From Paludifilum halophilum (GTDB taxonomy: Bacteria; Bacillota; Bacilli; Thermoactinomycetales; DSM-45169): 64,000 nt of DNA. How positions within the stretch are numbered: the stretch's first letter is position 1; each line of letters begins with the position of its first letter. The position numbers and the translations under genes are program-made. Of the stretch, positions 11,054 to 21,742 are shown in pieces. The notes under the pieces were generated by a model. That model was not told the DNA's origin, did no database searches, and saw nothing but the letters and a program-made list of their open reading frames with translations. The stretch spans positions 124,001 through 188,000 of the forward strand of contig NZ_NOWF01000008.1 of NCBI RefSeq assembly GCF_002245355.1, in the 5' to 3' direction.

Positions 11054-12199
11054 ATGTCAAACACATGGAAAATATATATACTTACACTTACCAGCTTTTT
11101 GGTAGGAACATCACAATTTGTTATATCTGGTATTTTAGATCAAATTGCCGTTTCATTAGATGTCTCCGTTGCAAGCGCAGGACAATTAATTACTGTATTT
11201 GCTCTGGGAAATGCTATCGGAACACCTATACTCATTGCTGCTACAGCAAAATCAAATCAACGAAAACAATTATTGCTTTCATTATCCATTATTTTGATAA
11301 GTTTATTGTTGACAGTCCTTTACAATAGTTTTGGTCTGCTTATCTTAGCTAGGATTATCATGGGAATGGGGACAGGTGTTTTTGTTGTCACAGCTTATAA
11401 TTTATCATCGAAGCTGGCGAAACCGGGAAAAGAAATAGGAGCGATGGCAAATATCGCTATGGGTTATAATGCTTCCCTTGTTTTAGGAGTTCCAATTGGA
11501 CGAGTGATTGCTTCTGCTTACCATTGGCATATTATCTTTTGGATGATCGGCTTGTTAGCAATCGTAGCCACCATCGTTATTTTTAAATTTATACCTTCTG
11601 TGAAAGGCGAAGAGGTCATTCCTTTAAGAAAACAATTGTCACTTCTCAAGGATAGCCGTATCGTCATTGCACTTAGTATTACGCTTTTCACCTTTCTTGG
11701 CTACTCTGTTCTTAACTCTTATATCGCTCCATTCTTAGGATCTGTAACAGATGAAAAGTATATCAGCGCTATTTTATTCATTATCGGTATTGCCAGTCTG
11801 GCTGGCTCTAAACTGGGAGGATTTACGGCTGATCATTATGGAAAAGACAAAACACTTCTATCTAGTTTAATTTTACAATCAATTGCCTTAATCGGTTTAT
11901 TTCTTGTAATGAATTCGACGATATTTATTGTCATCATGCTCGCTTTTTGGTCCGTTGTTTTCATGATGTTCGGTCCGACTCAAAATTATAATCTTATTTC
12001 TCTTGCTCCACAAGCAGCATCTATTATGCTGAGCCTGAATAGTTCTTTTGTACAAATTGGTTTTGCATTGGGATCGGGACTAGGAGGTATAGCAGTTAAT
12101 TTAGCTGATATCCATTCGATTATTTGGGTGGCATTATTATCTACGTGTGTAGCTGCCATGACAGGATTATTCTCTTTTAAACAGCAAGCAAAAGTATAG
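11054..12199 (+). CDS. MFS transporter (AraJ/YdhP-type efflux)
   Basis: The 381-residue protein has about 12 hydrophobic segments. An MFS motif-A-like sequence appears between TM2 and TM3, and the segment GMGYNASLVLGVPIG matches motif C of drug/H+ antiporter-type MFS proteins. Proteins of the AraJ/YdhP/YceL group export sugars, purine analogues or drugs. As the last cargo gene it probably exports the toxic compound handled by the reductases; substrate unknown. Confidence 0.85.
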   Translation: MSNTWKIYILTLTSFLVGTSQFVISGILDQIAVSLDVSVASAGQLITVFALGNAIGTPILIAATAKSNQRKQLLLSLSIILISLLLTVLYNSFGLLILARIIMGMGTGVFVVTAYNLSSKLAKPGKEIGAMANIAMGYNASLVLGVPIGRVIASAYHWHIIFWMIGLLAIVATIVIFKFIPSVKGEEVIPLRKQLSLLKDSRIVIALSITLFTFLGYSVLNSYIAPFLGSVTDEKYISAILFIIGIASLAGSKLGGFTADHYGKDKTLLSSLILQSIALIGLFLVMNSTIFIVIMLAFWSVVFMMFGPTQNYNLISLAPQAASIMLSLNSSFVQIGFALGSGLGGIAVNLADIHSIIWVALLSTCVAAMTGLFSFKQQAKV

Positions 12200-12266
12200 T
12201 TAAGCTAATTATTATTTGCATCATTTTAAAGAATCTTTCTTTAATAAAATAAATTCACTTTTAAGT

Positions 12267-12297
12267 CCAACTGTCTTCTATACAGTTGGTTTTTTTA
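12267..12297 (+). terminator. Terminator after the MFS gene
   Basis: The stem CCAACTGT (12267-12274) / ACAGTTGG (12282-12289) is followed by TTTTTTTAT. It closes the cargo region before the ICE regulatory genes. Confidence 0.85.
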
Positions 12298-12479
12298 TAA
12301 TACAATTTTTTCCTCTCTGCTTTATTTATTTGAAAGCTTGCACCTGACTGTATAAAACAAAGGGGTTTTCTTCTGAAAAATTTACTCTAAATCTTTGGCA
12401 TTTCATAAAATTTTTTGTTGAAGGTTATGAAAGGGGAAATCATCACCCACCTTTGCAGTTGCGAAGGGAGAGGAAATGC

Positions 12480-12917
12480 ATGATAGAACCAGATCGTACC
12501 GAATGGCAAGTTCGCTGTGCATTTAATGCCTTTTGTAAACGTGTATTGAAGAATGAGGCAATCAATATTTACAACGAAAGGCAACAAAGACAAGCAAAGG
12601 AGATGACATTTTCTGATCTTACACCACAAGAAAAAAATCAACTCTATACCTTAGATAAGCTATATGAGGGGGAAGGAGGACAAAGTTTTCAAGTGGCTGG
12701 AAAGAAAATTACTCCGAAATTACTTGCTGAAGCATTGCGTACTTTGCCGAAGGAAAAGCGCAAGACCGTCCTACTATACTATTTTTTTAACAAGTCGGAT
12801 GTAGAAATAGCTGAGCTACTCGATATTCCACGTAGTACAGTTCAGTATAGGAGGACAAGCTCTTTCAAAAGGTTAAAACGATTTTTGGAGGAACATGCAG
12901 ATGAATGGGATGATTAA
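12480..12917 (+). CDS. Sigma-70-like regulator, Tn916 Orf7-like
   Basis: A 145-residue protein. The C-terminal half is a sigma-70 region-4-type helix-turn-helix (about 95-140: LPKEKRKTVLLYYF..KSDVEIAELLDIPRSTVQYRR). This matches the Tn916 Orf7 family, which drives transcription of int/xis and transfer genes. ATG 12480 was chosen because GGGAGAGG lies 7 nt upstream. The next gene starts inside its 3' end, the same overlap as orf7-orf8 in Tn916. Confidence 0.85.
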   Translation: MIEPDRTEWQVRCAFNAFCKRVLKNEAINIYNERQQRQAKEMTFSDLTPQEKNQLYTLDKLYEGEGGQSFQVAGKKITPKLLAEALRTLPKEKRKTVLLYYFFNKSDVEIAELLDIPRSTVQYRRTSSFKRLKRFLEEHADEWDD

Positions 12918-13155
12918 TTCTAATATTGAAAACAACGAGCGTGGTTTATTGCCGTACCCAATTATTTTAGCTGCAAATAAGGGTGATCCAGAAGCAATAA
13001 AAGTAGTTGTTCTGCATTATGGAAGCTACATGACAAGCCTGTCCATGCGTAAGCTGTGTGATGATCACGGAAATACTTATTGGGGTATCGATGAAGATAC
13101 GCGTGATCGTTTACGTTCAAAGCTTATGCAATCTGTTTTAGTTTTCAAAATTTGA
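12901..13155 (+). CDS. Helix-turn-helix protein, Tn916 Orf8-like
   Basis: A protein of 84 residues with the block LPYPIILAANKGDPEAIKVVVLHY, typical of the Tn916 Orf8 / helix_turn_helix family of ICE regulators. It overlaps the sigma-like gene by 17 nt in another frame. ATG 12901 is favoured by its distance from the GGAGG at 12887-12891; ATG 12895 is possible. Family members act with Orf7 to control excision and transfer. Confidence 0.85.
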   Translation: MNGMINSNIENNERGLLPYPIILAANKGDPEAIKVVVLHYGSYMTSLSMRKLCDDHGNTYWGIDEDTRDRLRSKLMQSVLVFKI

Positions 13156-13241
13156 TGAAATAATAGCTAGGTTTTCCCTTTCATTAATCATATTTTTGTT
13201 CTTTGACAAAGAAAGCATGGAAGATAACACCGTGCAGTATA

Positions 13242-13506
13242 AACTAAAAAATCAGATACATTCTTACTGATGGCGAGCTATCTGACTCGTGCGCCATGAC
13301 CTCCAACAGGAACGAGCAATAATCCATGAGTCTAATGCAATTGTGGTGGATTGCCGGCGATAACCCATCAGTATGGATAATGATACTCCCCTACCGTCAT
13401 GGTTCGAGCGTTCAAAGCGTCGCAAGCTATGAGTAGGGCTGGAAGAATTACTTGCAGGGGTGAAATTCCCGTGGAGCTGCACCAACAGCCGTCTGATTTT
13501 TTAATA
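13242..13506 (+). ncRNA. Candidate structured RNA inside the ICE
   Basis: A roughly 250-nt block of clearly higher GC than the surrounding ICE, bounded by a long terminal stem (AAAAAATCAGA near 13247 with TCTGATTTTTTA near 13493). Internal stems are visible: AATCCA/TGGATT (around 13320-13350), CCCTAC/GTAGGG (around 13390-13438), GGCTG/CAGCC (around 13438-13492), and TGCAG-GGG/CCC-CTGCA (around 13452-13483). No believable protein is encoded; a 73-residue antisense frame is composition-driven. The strand is assumed from the flanking genes. I cannot name an Rfam family for it. Nested pairings and a T-run after the closing stem suggest an independent RNA or a cis-regulator of the downstream recombinase operon. 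Confidence 0.55.
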
Positions 13507-13530
13507 GATTAAGATAAGGGGGCGTGTTTT

Positions 13531-13677
13531 TTGAAACAGAATTTGATTCTATATAGCATGCAAATTGCTATGTTAAAACAACTGCTTACCCATAAATTAA
13601 TTTCAGATAAAGAATATTATATGGTAAAAAATAAATTAATGAAAGAGTATGGTATCGTTTCTGACATTACAAGCTGA
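13531..13677 (+). CDS. Small SHOCT-like protein (48 aa)
   Basis: The TTG start at 13531 is preceded by AAGGGGG at 9-nt spacing; translation gives 48 residues ending in TGA 13675-13677. The central part, QLLTHKLISDKEYYMVKNKL, matches the short SHOCT pattern (Leu-x-x-x-Gly/Lys-Leu-Ile-Ser/Thr-x-x-Glu-Tyr/Phe). Small proteins of this type often precede the recombinase gene in Tn916/Tn1549-like elements. Function unknown; SHOCT domains are thought to mediate oligomerization or binding. Confidence 0.7.
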   Translation: MKQNLILYSMQIAMLKQLLTHKLISDKEYYMVKNKLMKEYGIVSDITS

Positions 13678-13738
13678 TTTGTGTTCCTATTGATGATACA
13701 ATAGGAAGTATATAAGGAACACAAAAGGAGGAGCTATT

Positions 13739-15556
13739 ATGTCAGGAGTTGAAGTGATTAGGGCGAATAGTAACTTGGCTAACCAAAAGCGTGGAAAAGA
13801 AATTAAACGGCTTCGGGTGGCAGCATATTGTAGAGTTAGTACAGATTCGGAAGACCAGTTAAACAGTTATAAGTCACAAGTTGCATATTATTCGGATTTA
13901 ATTAAGAAAAATATGGAATGGGTATTAGCTGATATATATGCTGATGAAGCCATTACTGGAACACAGGTAACAAAACGGGAAGATTTCCAGCGAATGATTA
14001 ATGACTGTATGAATGGAGATATTGATATGGTCATTACAAAATCAATATCCAGATTTGCAAGAAATACATTGGATACGTTGAAATACGTCCGTATGCTAAA
14101 GGAAAGAGATATAGCCGTTTATTTTGAAGATGAAAAAATTAACACGCTTACAATGGATGGTGAATTGTTACTTGTAGTGTTAAGTTCAGTAGCACAACAA
14201 GAAGTTGAGAATATATCTTCTAATGTAAAAAAAGGATTAAAGATGAAAATGAAACGAGGTGAATTAGTCGGTTTTCAAGGCTGCCTTGGTTATGATTATC
14301 ATCCAGAAGATAAGAGTATAACTGTAAACGAGAAAGAAGCAGAAGTTGTTCGTTATATATTCCACAGATATGTTGAAGGAGCCGGGGGCAGTGTCATTGC
14401 TAGAGAACTTGAAAATTTAGGCTATAAAACTAAAAGAGGTACTCCAACATGGGCTGATTCGACGGTACTCGGAATTATTAAGAATGAAAAATATAAAGGC
14501 GATATTTTAATGGGAAAAACTTTCACATTGGATCCTATTTCGAAACGTCGATTAGAAAACTTTGGAGAAGAAGATCAATACTATTTAAGAAATCACCATG
14601 AACCCATTATCAGTGCTGAAATATTTGATAAAGCACAGGAAATCAGATTAAAGCGAAGTAAAGGAAGAAATACGGTACAGAAAAATGGTGGTAAACGAGA
14701 AAAATTCAGCCGTAAATATGCTTTTAGCTGCATGATTGAATGTGCTTATTGTGGCAGCACATTAACAAGACGTAGATGGCATAGTGGAACTAAATATGGT
14801 AAGACAATTTGGCAATGTGTTACGAGTACGAAGAAAGGTAAAAAGTTTTGTCCAGATAGTAAAGGGATACCAGAAGAAGCCATTGAAAAGGCCTTTTTGG
14901 AAAGTTACCGTATTATGTGTAATAATAACAAAGATGTTTTAGATGAGTTTTTGCAACGAATGGAAGAAACTTTAAGTGCCAGTACGATTCATAAAGAACT
15001 TTTCAAAATAGAAAAGGAAGTTCAGGGGTTAGAAAACAAAAAGAATAAGTTAGTGGACATGAGATTAGAGGATATCATCGACAAAGAAACGTATGAAGAA
15101 AAATATGATGAACTAATGCAGAAGATAAATGAAAAGGTTCAAGAAAAAGAAAAATCGCTGTCAAATTTAGAAGAAGAAAAAGACATTAAAAAACGGTTAT
15201 TAGCCTTTAAAAAAGTATTAGAGCAAAATGAGGTTATCGATACTTTTGATCGTTATGTATTTGAAAGTGTAGTTGAAAAAGTAATTGTTGGCGGAATAGA
15301 TGAAGATGGAAATAAAGATCCTGCCATGATTACTTTTGTATATAAAACTGGGTTGAGTAACAGTCTTGATGGGAAAAAGTATAAACCTGCTAGAAAAAAT
15401 GCGAAAAAGGAAAAAACAAAAACATCTAATGAATTGTGTTCACATGCAGGTAACGAGGATAATAAATTGTATCCACATAGTAGTGACGACACACGTGGAG
15501 TGTGTCACGGTGTTTATGAAGTCGTGAAGGGAAAAAACTCCCGCTTCATGGTATAA
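13739..15556 (+). CDS. Large serine recombinase (TndX/TnpX-like integrase of the ICE)
   Basis: The 605-residue protein has a resolvase domain (about 25-170) with nucleophile Ser34 in YCRVST, a Recombinase domain (about 185-290), a zinc-ribbon-like segment with CAYC and two later cysteines (about 335-380), and a long coiled coil (about 420-500). This is the architecture of TndX (Tn5397) and TnpX, which catalyse excision and integration through a central dinucleotide. No tyrosine integrase or Xis is present, so this is a Tn5397-type rather than Tn916-type module. RBS AAAGGAGGAG. The final roughly 25 residues lie at the element boundary, and the stop TAA overlaps a host-like TATAAT. Confidence 0.92.
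   Translation: MSGVEVIRANSNLANQKRGKEIKRLRVAAYCRVSTDSEDQLNSYKSQVAYYSDLIKKNMEWVLADIYADEAITGTQVTKREDFQRMINDCMNGDIDMVITKSISRFARNTLDTLKYVRMLKERDIAVYFEDEKINTLTMDGELLLVVLSSVAQQEVENISSNVKKGLKMKMKRGELVGFQGCLGYDYHPEDKSITVNEKEAEVVRYIFHRYVEGAGGSVIARELENLGYKTKRGTPTWADSTVLGIIKNEKYKGDILMGKTFTLDPISKRRLENFGEEDQYYLRNHHEPIISAEIFDKAQEIRLKRSKGRNTVQKNGGKREKFSRKYAFSCMIECAYCGSTLTRRRWHSGTKYGKTIWQCVTSTKKGKKFCPDSKGIPEEAIEKAFLESYRIMCNNNKDVLDEFLQRMEETLSASTIHKELFKIEKEVQGLENKKNKLVDMRLEDIIDKETYEEKYDELMQKINEKVQEKEKSLSNLEEEKDIKKRLLAFKKVLEQNEVIDTFDRYVFESVVEKVIVGGIDEDGNKDPAMITFVYKTGLSNSLDGKKYKPARKNAKKEKTKTSNELCSHAGNEDNKLYPHSSDDTRGVCHGVYEVVKGKNSRFMV
15488..15506. repeat. Inverted repeat at the ICE right end (possible recombinase site)
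   Basis: GACACAC (15488-15494) and GTGTGTC (15500-15506) form a perfect 7-bp inverted repeat around GTGGA, inside the last codons of the recombinase gene. Base composition changes from AT-rich ICE to GC-richer chromosome within about 60 nt. It could be a recombinase binding arm of attR; the exact crossover cannot be set without the left end. Confidence 0.35.
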
Positions 15557-15640
15557 TAAGGACGCAGACGACCCAGCTAACGGTTCACAGTAGAGAAGAG
15601 GCGCTGGAGGGGACGAGTTTAATCAGAGAAAGGAATGATC

Positions 15641-15994
15641 ATGGCCATGTGGTCGAAAATGAAGCACCAATTAAAGGAACGGTTCGGGGAAGACTACCCG
15701 TCGTTTTTAAGGTTTTTATGGGTTGAATATCTGATCGGAACCATCTGCATGGCTTGGCTGTTTTATGAGATTACAACTTGGACTTTGACACCTTCTCAGT
15801 TTGAAATTTCAATTCCTGTTGTTCCGGTTCTCGTTTTGGGCGCTTACTCTTGGTGGGGTCGAAGAAAGTGGAAGGTGAAAACCCGATTAAAAAAGACCTA
15901 TTTTAAAAAATGGGTGGATGTCCCGTACCCTGTTGTATTGGGCACAGCCGTTCTTACAATGGCGGCGTACAAGATGATTTTCTTTGTCGGATGA
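15641..15994 (+). CDS. Hypothetical membrane protein
   Basis: I do not recognise this 117-residue protein. It has three hydrophobic segments (roughly residues 25-45, 57-75 and 95-115) separated by Lys/Arg-rich loops. ATG 15641 is preferred because AGAAAGGA ends 6 nt before it; the track ATG at 15635 abuts that site. It is the first chromosomal gene right of the ICE, and its promoter region may have been separated from its original upstream DNA by the insertion. Confidence 0.6.
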   Translation: MAMWSKMKHQLKERFGEDYPSFLRFLWVEYLIGTICMAWLFYEITTWTLTPSQFEISIPVVPVLVLGAYSWWGRRKWKVKTRLKKTYFKKWVDVPYPVVLGTAVLTMAAYKMIFFVG

Positions 15995-16034
15995 ACCCAT
16001 TGATTTTGACCACCGATGATTGGGGTGAGTCCGC

Positions 16035-18084
<2,050 letters not shown>

Positions 18085-18170
18085 ACTGTTGCTTTGCCTT
18101 CCCTGCCTTCCGGGCAGGGTTTCCTGCTGTTGGGCAAACCGATTGAATACGGGGGGAAAGGAGGGATATC

Positions 18171-18368
18171 GTGGATGGACGAAATCGAAGAGAGATCCGG
18201 CCGGGAGCCGCGGTGGAGATTGTGCTGAAGAAGGATCAACGATCCGGGAAACGAACTCGGGGCGTGGTCAAGGATATTCTGACTTCTTCAGCCTCACATC
18301 CCCATGGAATCAAGGTCCGACTGCAGGATGGCCGGGTGGGGCGGGTCAAACGGATACTTCAGAGCTAG
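18171..18368 (+). CDS. ywbE: YwbE family protein (DUF2196)
   Basis: A small basic protein of 65 residues containing the YwbE core: PGAAVEIVLKKDQRSGKRTRG, then VKDILT and HPHGIKVRL..GRVGRV. Family members are compact single-domain beta proteins of unknown function, common in Bacillota. The coding start is GTG 18171 following GAAAGGAGGG. It stands alone between the ABC-F gene and a convergent IDEAL-domain gene. Confidence 0.85.
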   Translation: MDGRNRREIRPGAAVEIVLKKDQRSGKRTRGVVKDILTSSASHPHGIKVRLQDGRVGRVKRILQS

Positions 18369-18534
18369 GGATCCGTCTCCAAAAAAAACTGATCACTCGC
18401 TTCCTTCGCAATCAGTGATCAGCTTTATTTCTTTCCCGCGAAAGAAAGGATCGGCCCCATTTGGCCCTGCCGGCCAAACCGCCCATACAAACGGCTGTTG
18501 TCCGGTTCGATCCCGGGAATCTATGGGTTTCTGG

Positions 18535-18867
18535 TTATTTGTCTGAATCAACTTGGCTCTTCCGTTCTTTCAAGGAAGAAGTCAGTTCCATGAACCACTT
18601 CTTGTCCTTGGTGGTAAGGGCGAGGTCGATCAAATTCAAAAGATGCCCTTCCTCTTTCAAGGAAGTGGTTTCATAGGGGCGAAGGTTTTCCAGTAAGCTG
18701 AGGGAAAGCTTCCCGATAATATGCGGATTATCCGATTGAATCACCCGAATCTTGGCTGTTTCCCGCTCATGGTCGATCGCCTCGATATATCCTTGAAAAA
18801 GCTCGTCGTTGAACGTTTTTCCCGTTACCCAATCACCGTCATTGAACTGGGTAATTAAGGCTTCCAT
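18535..18867 (-). CDS. IDEAL-domain-like hypothetical protein
   Basis: A protein of 110 residues. The C-terminal part (about 70-100) reads LLNLIDLALTTKDKKWFMELTSSL, matching the short IDEAL domain pattern found in Bacillota proteins of unknown role. The N-terminal half (about 5-60) looks like a small beta domain. ATG 18867 is chosen over GTG 18876 because the GGCGG segment is better spaced. It converges with ywbE. Confidence 0.7.
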   Translation of the reverse strand: MEALITQFNDGDWVTGKTFNDELFQGYIEAIDHERETAKIRVIQSDNPHIIGKLSLSLLENLRPYETTSLKEEGHLLNLIDLALTTKDKKWFMELTSSLKERKSQVDSDK

Positions 18868-18992
18868 GCATGACACCGCCTTTTCCCTTTGGGATGATCA
18901 AAAATCGCAACTTGGCTGCCGTATTCGGGTTTACTACTATTATTTCACGGATGCGAGTTCACTAAACCTCTCGGATTGATAGACTCGGAGAG

Positions 18993-20180
18993 TTATCGGA
19001 TTAATCCCTGCTTCAATCCTTTAGAGACCGCTTCCGGACGGTTTTTGACCTTCAGTTTTTTCAGCACGGAATGGGCGTATTCAGCGGCGGTATGTTCGCT
19101 GATATGCAAGGTTTCACCGATATGCTTCGTGGAATGACCATCGGCGATCATTTGCAAAATTTCCTGCTCCCGTTGGGTTAACAGGGAAACGGGGGCGGGT
19201 GAGGGATTACCGCTTTCGTACAATTTGGAACGGAGACTCAAACAGACCCGGGAGACCATCTTTTTGACCCCCTCCAAGGTTTGCGCATCTGGATCAAAGG
19301 GTTTGCCGCTTTGGTCCAGCAGCAAAAAACCGACAGGGGTTCGGTTTTCATCGCGCAGAGTGGCGGTGAGGAGCGAGGTTAAACCAAACTGCTTCACATA
19401 ATGCATCGGAAAATAAAGCTGGGCTTCCCTGAAGAAAAAGACGGTTCGGTCTCCATTCATCGCTTTGGCGATGCCGGGAATATTGGAATCCATTTCCCTC
19501 ACTCGGCGGATATCACTGACATCGACCTGATGGGAGTAGATACCTTCGATGGTGCGAGTGAGGGGGGAATACCAAAACAGAGCCCCCCGTTCCATTCCCG
19601 ACCGCTCCGTAATGAAGCGGACACTGGCTGTCAACAACTCCTCCAGTGTGTGGGAAGTCATCAGGACTTCGTCCAAACGAATGATCGTCTGAAGCAAAGG
19701 ATCGACATTTTTCAGTTCCTTTAACGGGGCTTGCTCCTGTTCGGACTCTGACGGGTCGGTGTATGCGGAGCGGGTGACAGAGCAGGCCAAGGTGAGCGAC
19801 AAGGAATGGAGCCACCGGTAACGAGTGTGAATATCCGGCTGTCTGTGTTTTTGAAGCAACACCCCCATAACGATTTCTTCAAAAGTGCCGATGGTAAGCA
19901 GAACCTGCCCGACATGCAGAACCGATCGGTGGGAAGCGACCAATTGAAGAAAATTTTCCTCGTATTCGGAAAAATAGGAGGAAGCTAAATCGATTCTTCC
20001 CGCAAGAAACTGAAACAGATCATGGATCGCCTTTTTCTGTTCAGGATCCAAGTTGAAAGTGGATAGTCGGATTTTCCAACTCCTTAAGCAATCTTCGTAA
20101 TTCCGGATAATCGTGTCCATCATCTGTTGAAGTTCGTGTTGGGGAAGCAAGGGAGTAGATAAAAAAGTGGATATCCGCAT
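18993..20180 (-). CDS. GAF-domain LuxR-type transcriptional regulator
   Basis: The 395-residue protein has an uncharacterized helical N-terminus (1-145), a GAF-like sensor region (about 165-315) and a C-terminal LuxR/NarL helix-turn-helix (about 330-392: LLTQREQEILQMIADGHSTKHIGETLHISEHTAAEYAHSVLKKL). It lacks a receiver domain, so it is not a standard response regulator. The ligand or partner is unknown. It is transcribed away from the DUF6230 locus across a 443-bp gap and could control it. Confidence 0.8.
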   Translation of the reverse strand: MRISTFLSTPLLPQHELQQMMDTIIRNYEDCLRSWKIRLSTFNLDPEQKKAIHDLFQFLAGRIDLASSYFSEYEENFLQLVASHRSVLHVGQVLLTIGTFEEIVMGVLLQKHRQPDIHTRYRWLHSLSLTLACSVTRSAYTDPSESEQEQAPLKELKNVDPLLQTIIRLDEVLMTSHTLEELLTASVRFITERSGMERGALFWYSPLTRTIEGIYSHQVDVSDIRRVREMDSNIPGIAKAMNGDRTVFFFREAQLYFPMHYVKQFGLTSLLTATLRDENRTPVGFLLLDQSGKPFDPDAQTLEGVKKMVSRVCLSLRSKLYESGNPSPAPVSLLTQREQEILQMIADGHSTKHIGETLHISEHTAAEYAHSVLKKLKVKNRPEAVSKGLKQGLIR

Positions 20181-20623
20181 AAAACCGTTCCTTTCTTCGG
20201 GTTTTCCTTAAAGGTGTTATGTAACAATAGGAGACTGTTTTTTTCATCTCTGTTACGTGGAGGTACTGTATTTTCTTCACCGGGGCGGGTGGTGTTCTTG
20301 ATTCCTTTGCACCATTCTATGATATAACAGAGATTTTGACCACCGGTATACGATGAACCGGGATCGGTCGTTCTTGCCAAGAAAGGGGCATTTTTTGTTC
20401 AGTGTATGGACCCCTATATTTATATGGGAAAGAAACCCCCGGGTTCTAGGGTTGTTGAAACTTCTGAATCATTGTACGATTCCACATAAAGTGGACCTGG
20501 ACCAACAAGATTTCAGTGCGCTTCTTCTTTTTTAAAAACAGGGTGTCCTGTTGAGAAGCCGCCTCTTTATGTCGATGTGGGCGGTCGGTTGCCGAGGATT
20601 TTCTCCAATTTTATGAAGGCGGG
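20181..20623. other. Long intergenic region, divergent promoters
   Basis: This is a non-coding stretch between the LuxR-type regulator (minus) and the DUF6230-like gene (plus). Short open frames here have no ribosome binding sites and no recognisable products. I see no strong repeat, riboswitch or perfect promoter. Confidence 0.4.
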
Positions 20624-21178
20624 GTGGGTGGAATGAAGTATCGAGGGAAATTGTTTTGGATCAGTCTGACCGTGTCCATGGCTTTATTGCTGTCTGTGGC
20701 ATTAGGGATCTATGCCGGCGGGGTGGCGATGGCCGTACCGCTTGCGGGAGTCGGCGGCTTCTATATTGAGGCGGACAGGATTGAGATCCGGGACTTCAAG
20801 TTGTTACCCGAGGTTGGAGAAACGAGTGAAAAGAAAGCGGTTCCACAAGTCGCGACTCAGATGGATGCGGATATCAAAGGGTTGAAGCTGTACAAGGATC
20901 TCAATATACCGGGCCAGGGAAAGGTACGCGTCCTGATTACCGCTTCCGGGGTCGTGAAATCCACCGGTATGGTGTTGGACATGACGAAAATTTCCGCCGA
21001 TCATTCCTTTAAAAAGCTGACGATTAAAGAGGAGGCCTCCAGCGATTTCCGCAAAAAATTCGGCATGGACGCTCCTCATCTGGTGCTGAAAGATCCGAAG
21101 ATCCAAGCGCACTATCTTTTCAACAACAGTATTTCACTTCCGGGGATGAAGCTGGAGGTGCAAAAACTCAAGAAATAA
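20624..21178 (+). CDS. DUF6230-like exported/membrane-anchored protein
   Basis: A protein of 184 residues with an N-terminal membrane segment (about 9-35) and an extracytoplasmic beta-rich domain. It begins with GGFYIEADRIEIRDF and continues with MDADIKGLKLYKDL. This pattern matches DUF6230, known mainly from Streptomyces and relatives, where it lies next to a DUF6114 membrane protein, exactly as here. RBS GAAGGCGGGGTGGGTGG; the internal ATG at 20633 is an alternative. Function unknown. The next but one gene carries a related N-terminal domain. Confidence 0.75.
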   Translation: MGGMKYRGKLFWISLTVSMALLLSVALGIYAGGVAMAVPLAGVGGFYIEADRIEIRDFKLLPEVGETSEKKAVPQVATQMDADIKGLKLYKDLNIPGQGKVRVLITASGVVKSTGMVLDMTKISADHSFKKLTIKEEASSDFRKKFGMDAPHLVLKDPKIQAHYLFNNSISLPGMKLEVQKLKK

Positions 21179-21193
21179 AGGAAGGGATTCCCG

Positions 21194-21640
21194 ATGAGTG
21201 AGACAATGGTTCCGAAGAGGGGAAAAAGAGCCGTTGGCCGGGGAATGACGGACACTGCAGCTGTTTCACCGAAATCGAAAAGACCCCGGGCGGGACTGGT
21301 GCTTCTCCTCCTCTCCGGGGCGATCACTCTGTATATTCCGGTTCAGTTGTATTGGTTGGCCTTTGTTCCGGGAAGTTTTGCCTTCACCGGCATTTTGTTC
21401 GGGACGCTTCTTTTCGCTTGCGGAGGGATTGGCTGGATGATGCCTCAATACTGCAGACTTCTCGGGATATTCGGCATATTGTTTTCCATTCTCTCATTGA
21501 TCGGGGCATTGGGCGGACTGGTTATCGGCATGTTGCTGGGGATTGTCGGAGGTTGTTTATGCTTCGCCTGGAGGAATGATCCGGATCCGAAAAAGTCGAA
21601 ACCGATCGACGGTTCCGAAGGGGACGGGGTGGCGGTTTAA
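21194..21640 (+). CDS. DUF6114-like membrane protein
   Basis: A 148-residue protein. A basic Ser/Pro/Lys N-terminus (1-35) is followed by four hydrophobic helices (about 36-55, 62-78, 82-100 and 105-130) and a short Asp/Lys-rich tail. Its position 15 nt after the DUF6230-like gene reproduces the DUF6230-DUF6114 pair of actinomycetes. In such pairs the membrane protein probably holds or assembles the exported partner; there is no experimental role I can cite. Confidence 0.7.
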   Translation: MSETMVPKRGKRAVGRGMTDTAAVSPKSKRPRAGLVLLLLSGAITLYIPVQLYWLAFVPGSFAFTGILFGTLLFACGGIGWMMPQYCRLLGIFGILFSILSLIGALGGLVIGMLLGIVGGCLCFAWRNDPDPKKSKPIDGSEGDGVAV

Positions 21641-21742
21641 GACTGTCTGAGCCCGGAGTTGGACAAAAGGATCTGTTTCGAACAGAACGAGCCGGGACAG
21701 GTCCGCCTTGATGTTTACAGTCCGGGATGATGAAGCGGGGGA

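Noticed and set aside
13264..13485. Minus-strand 73-residue frame inside the ICE
   Set aside because: Low-complexity, no family, no ribosome binding site, and the region is better explained as structured RNA.
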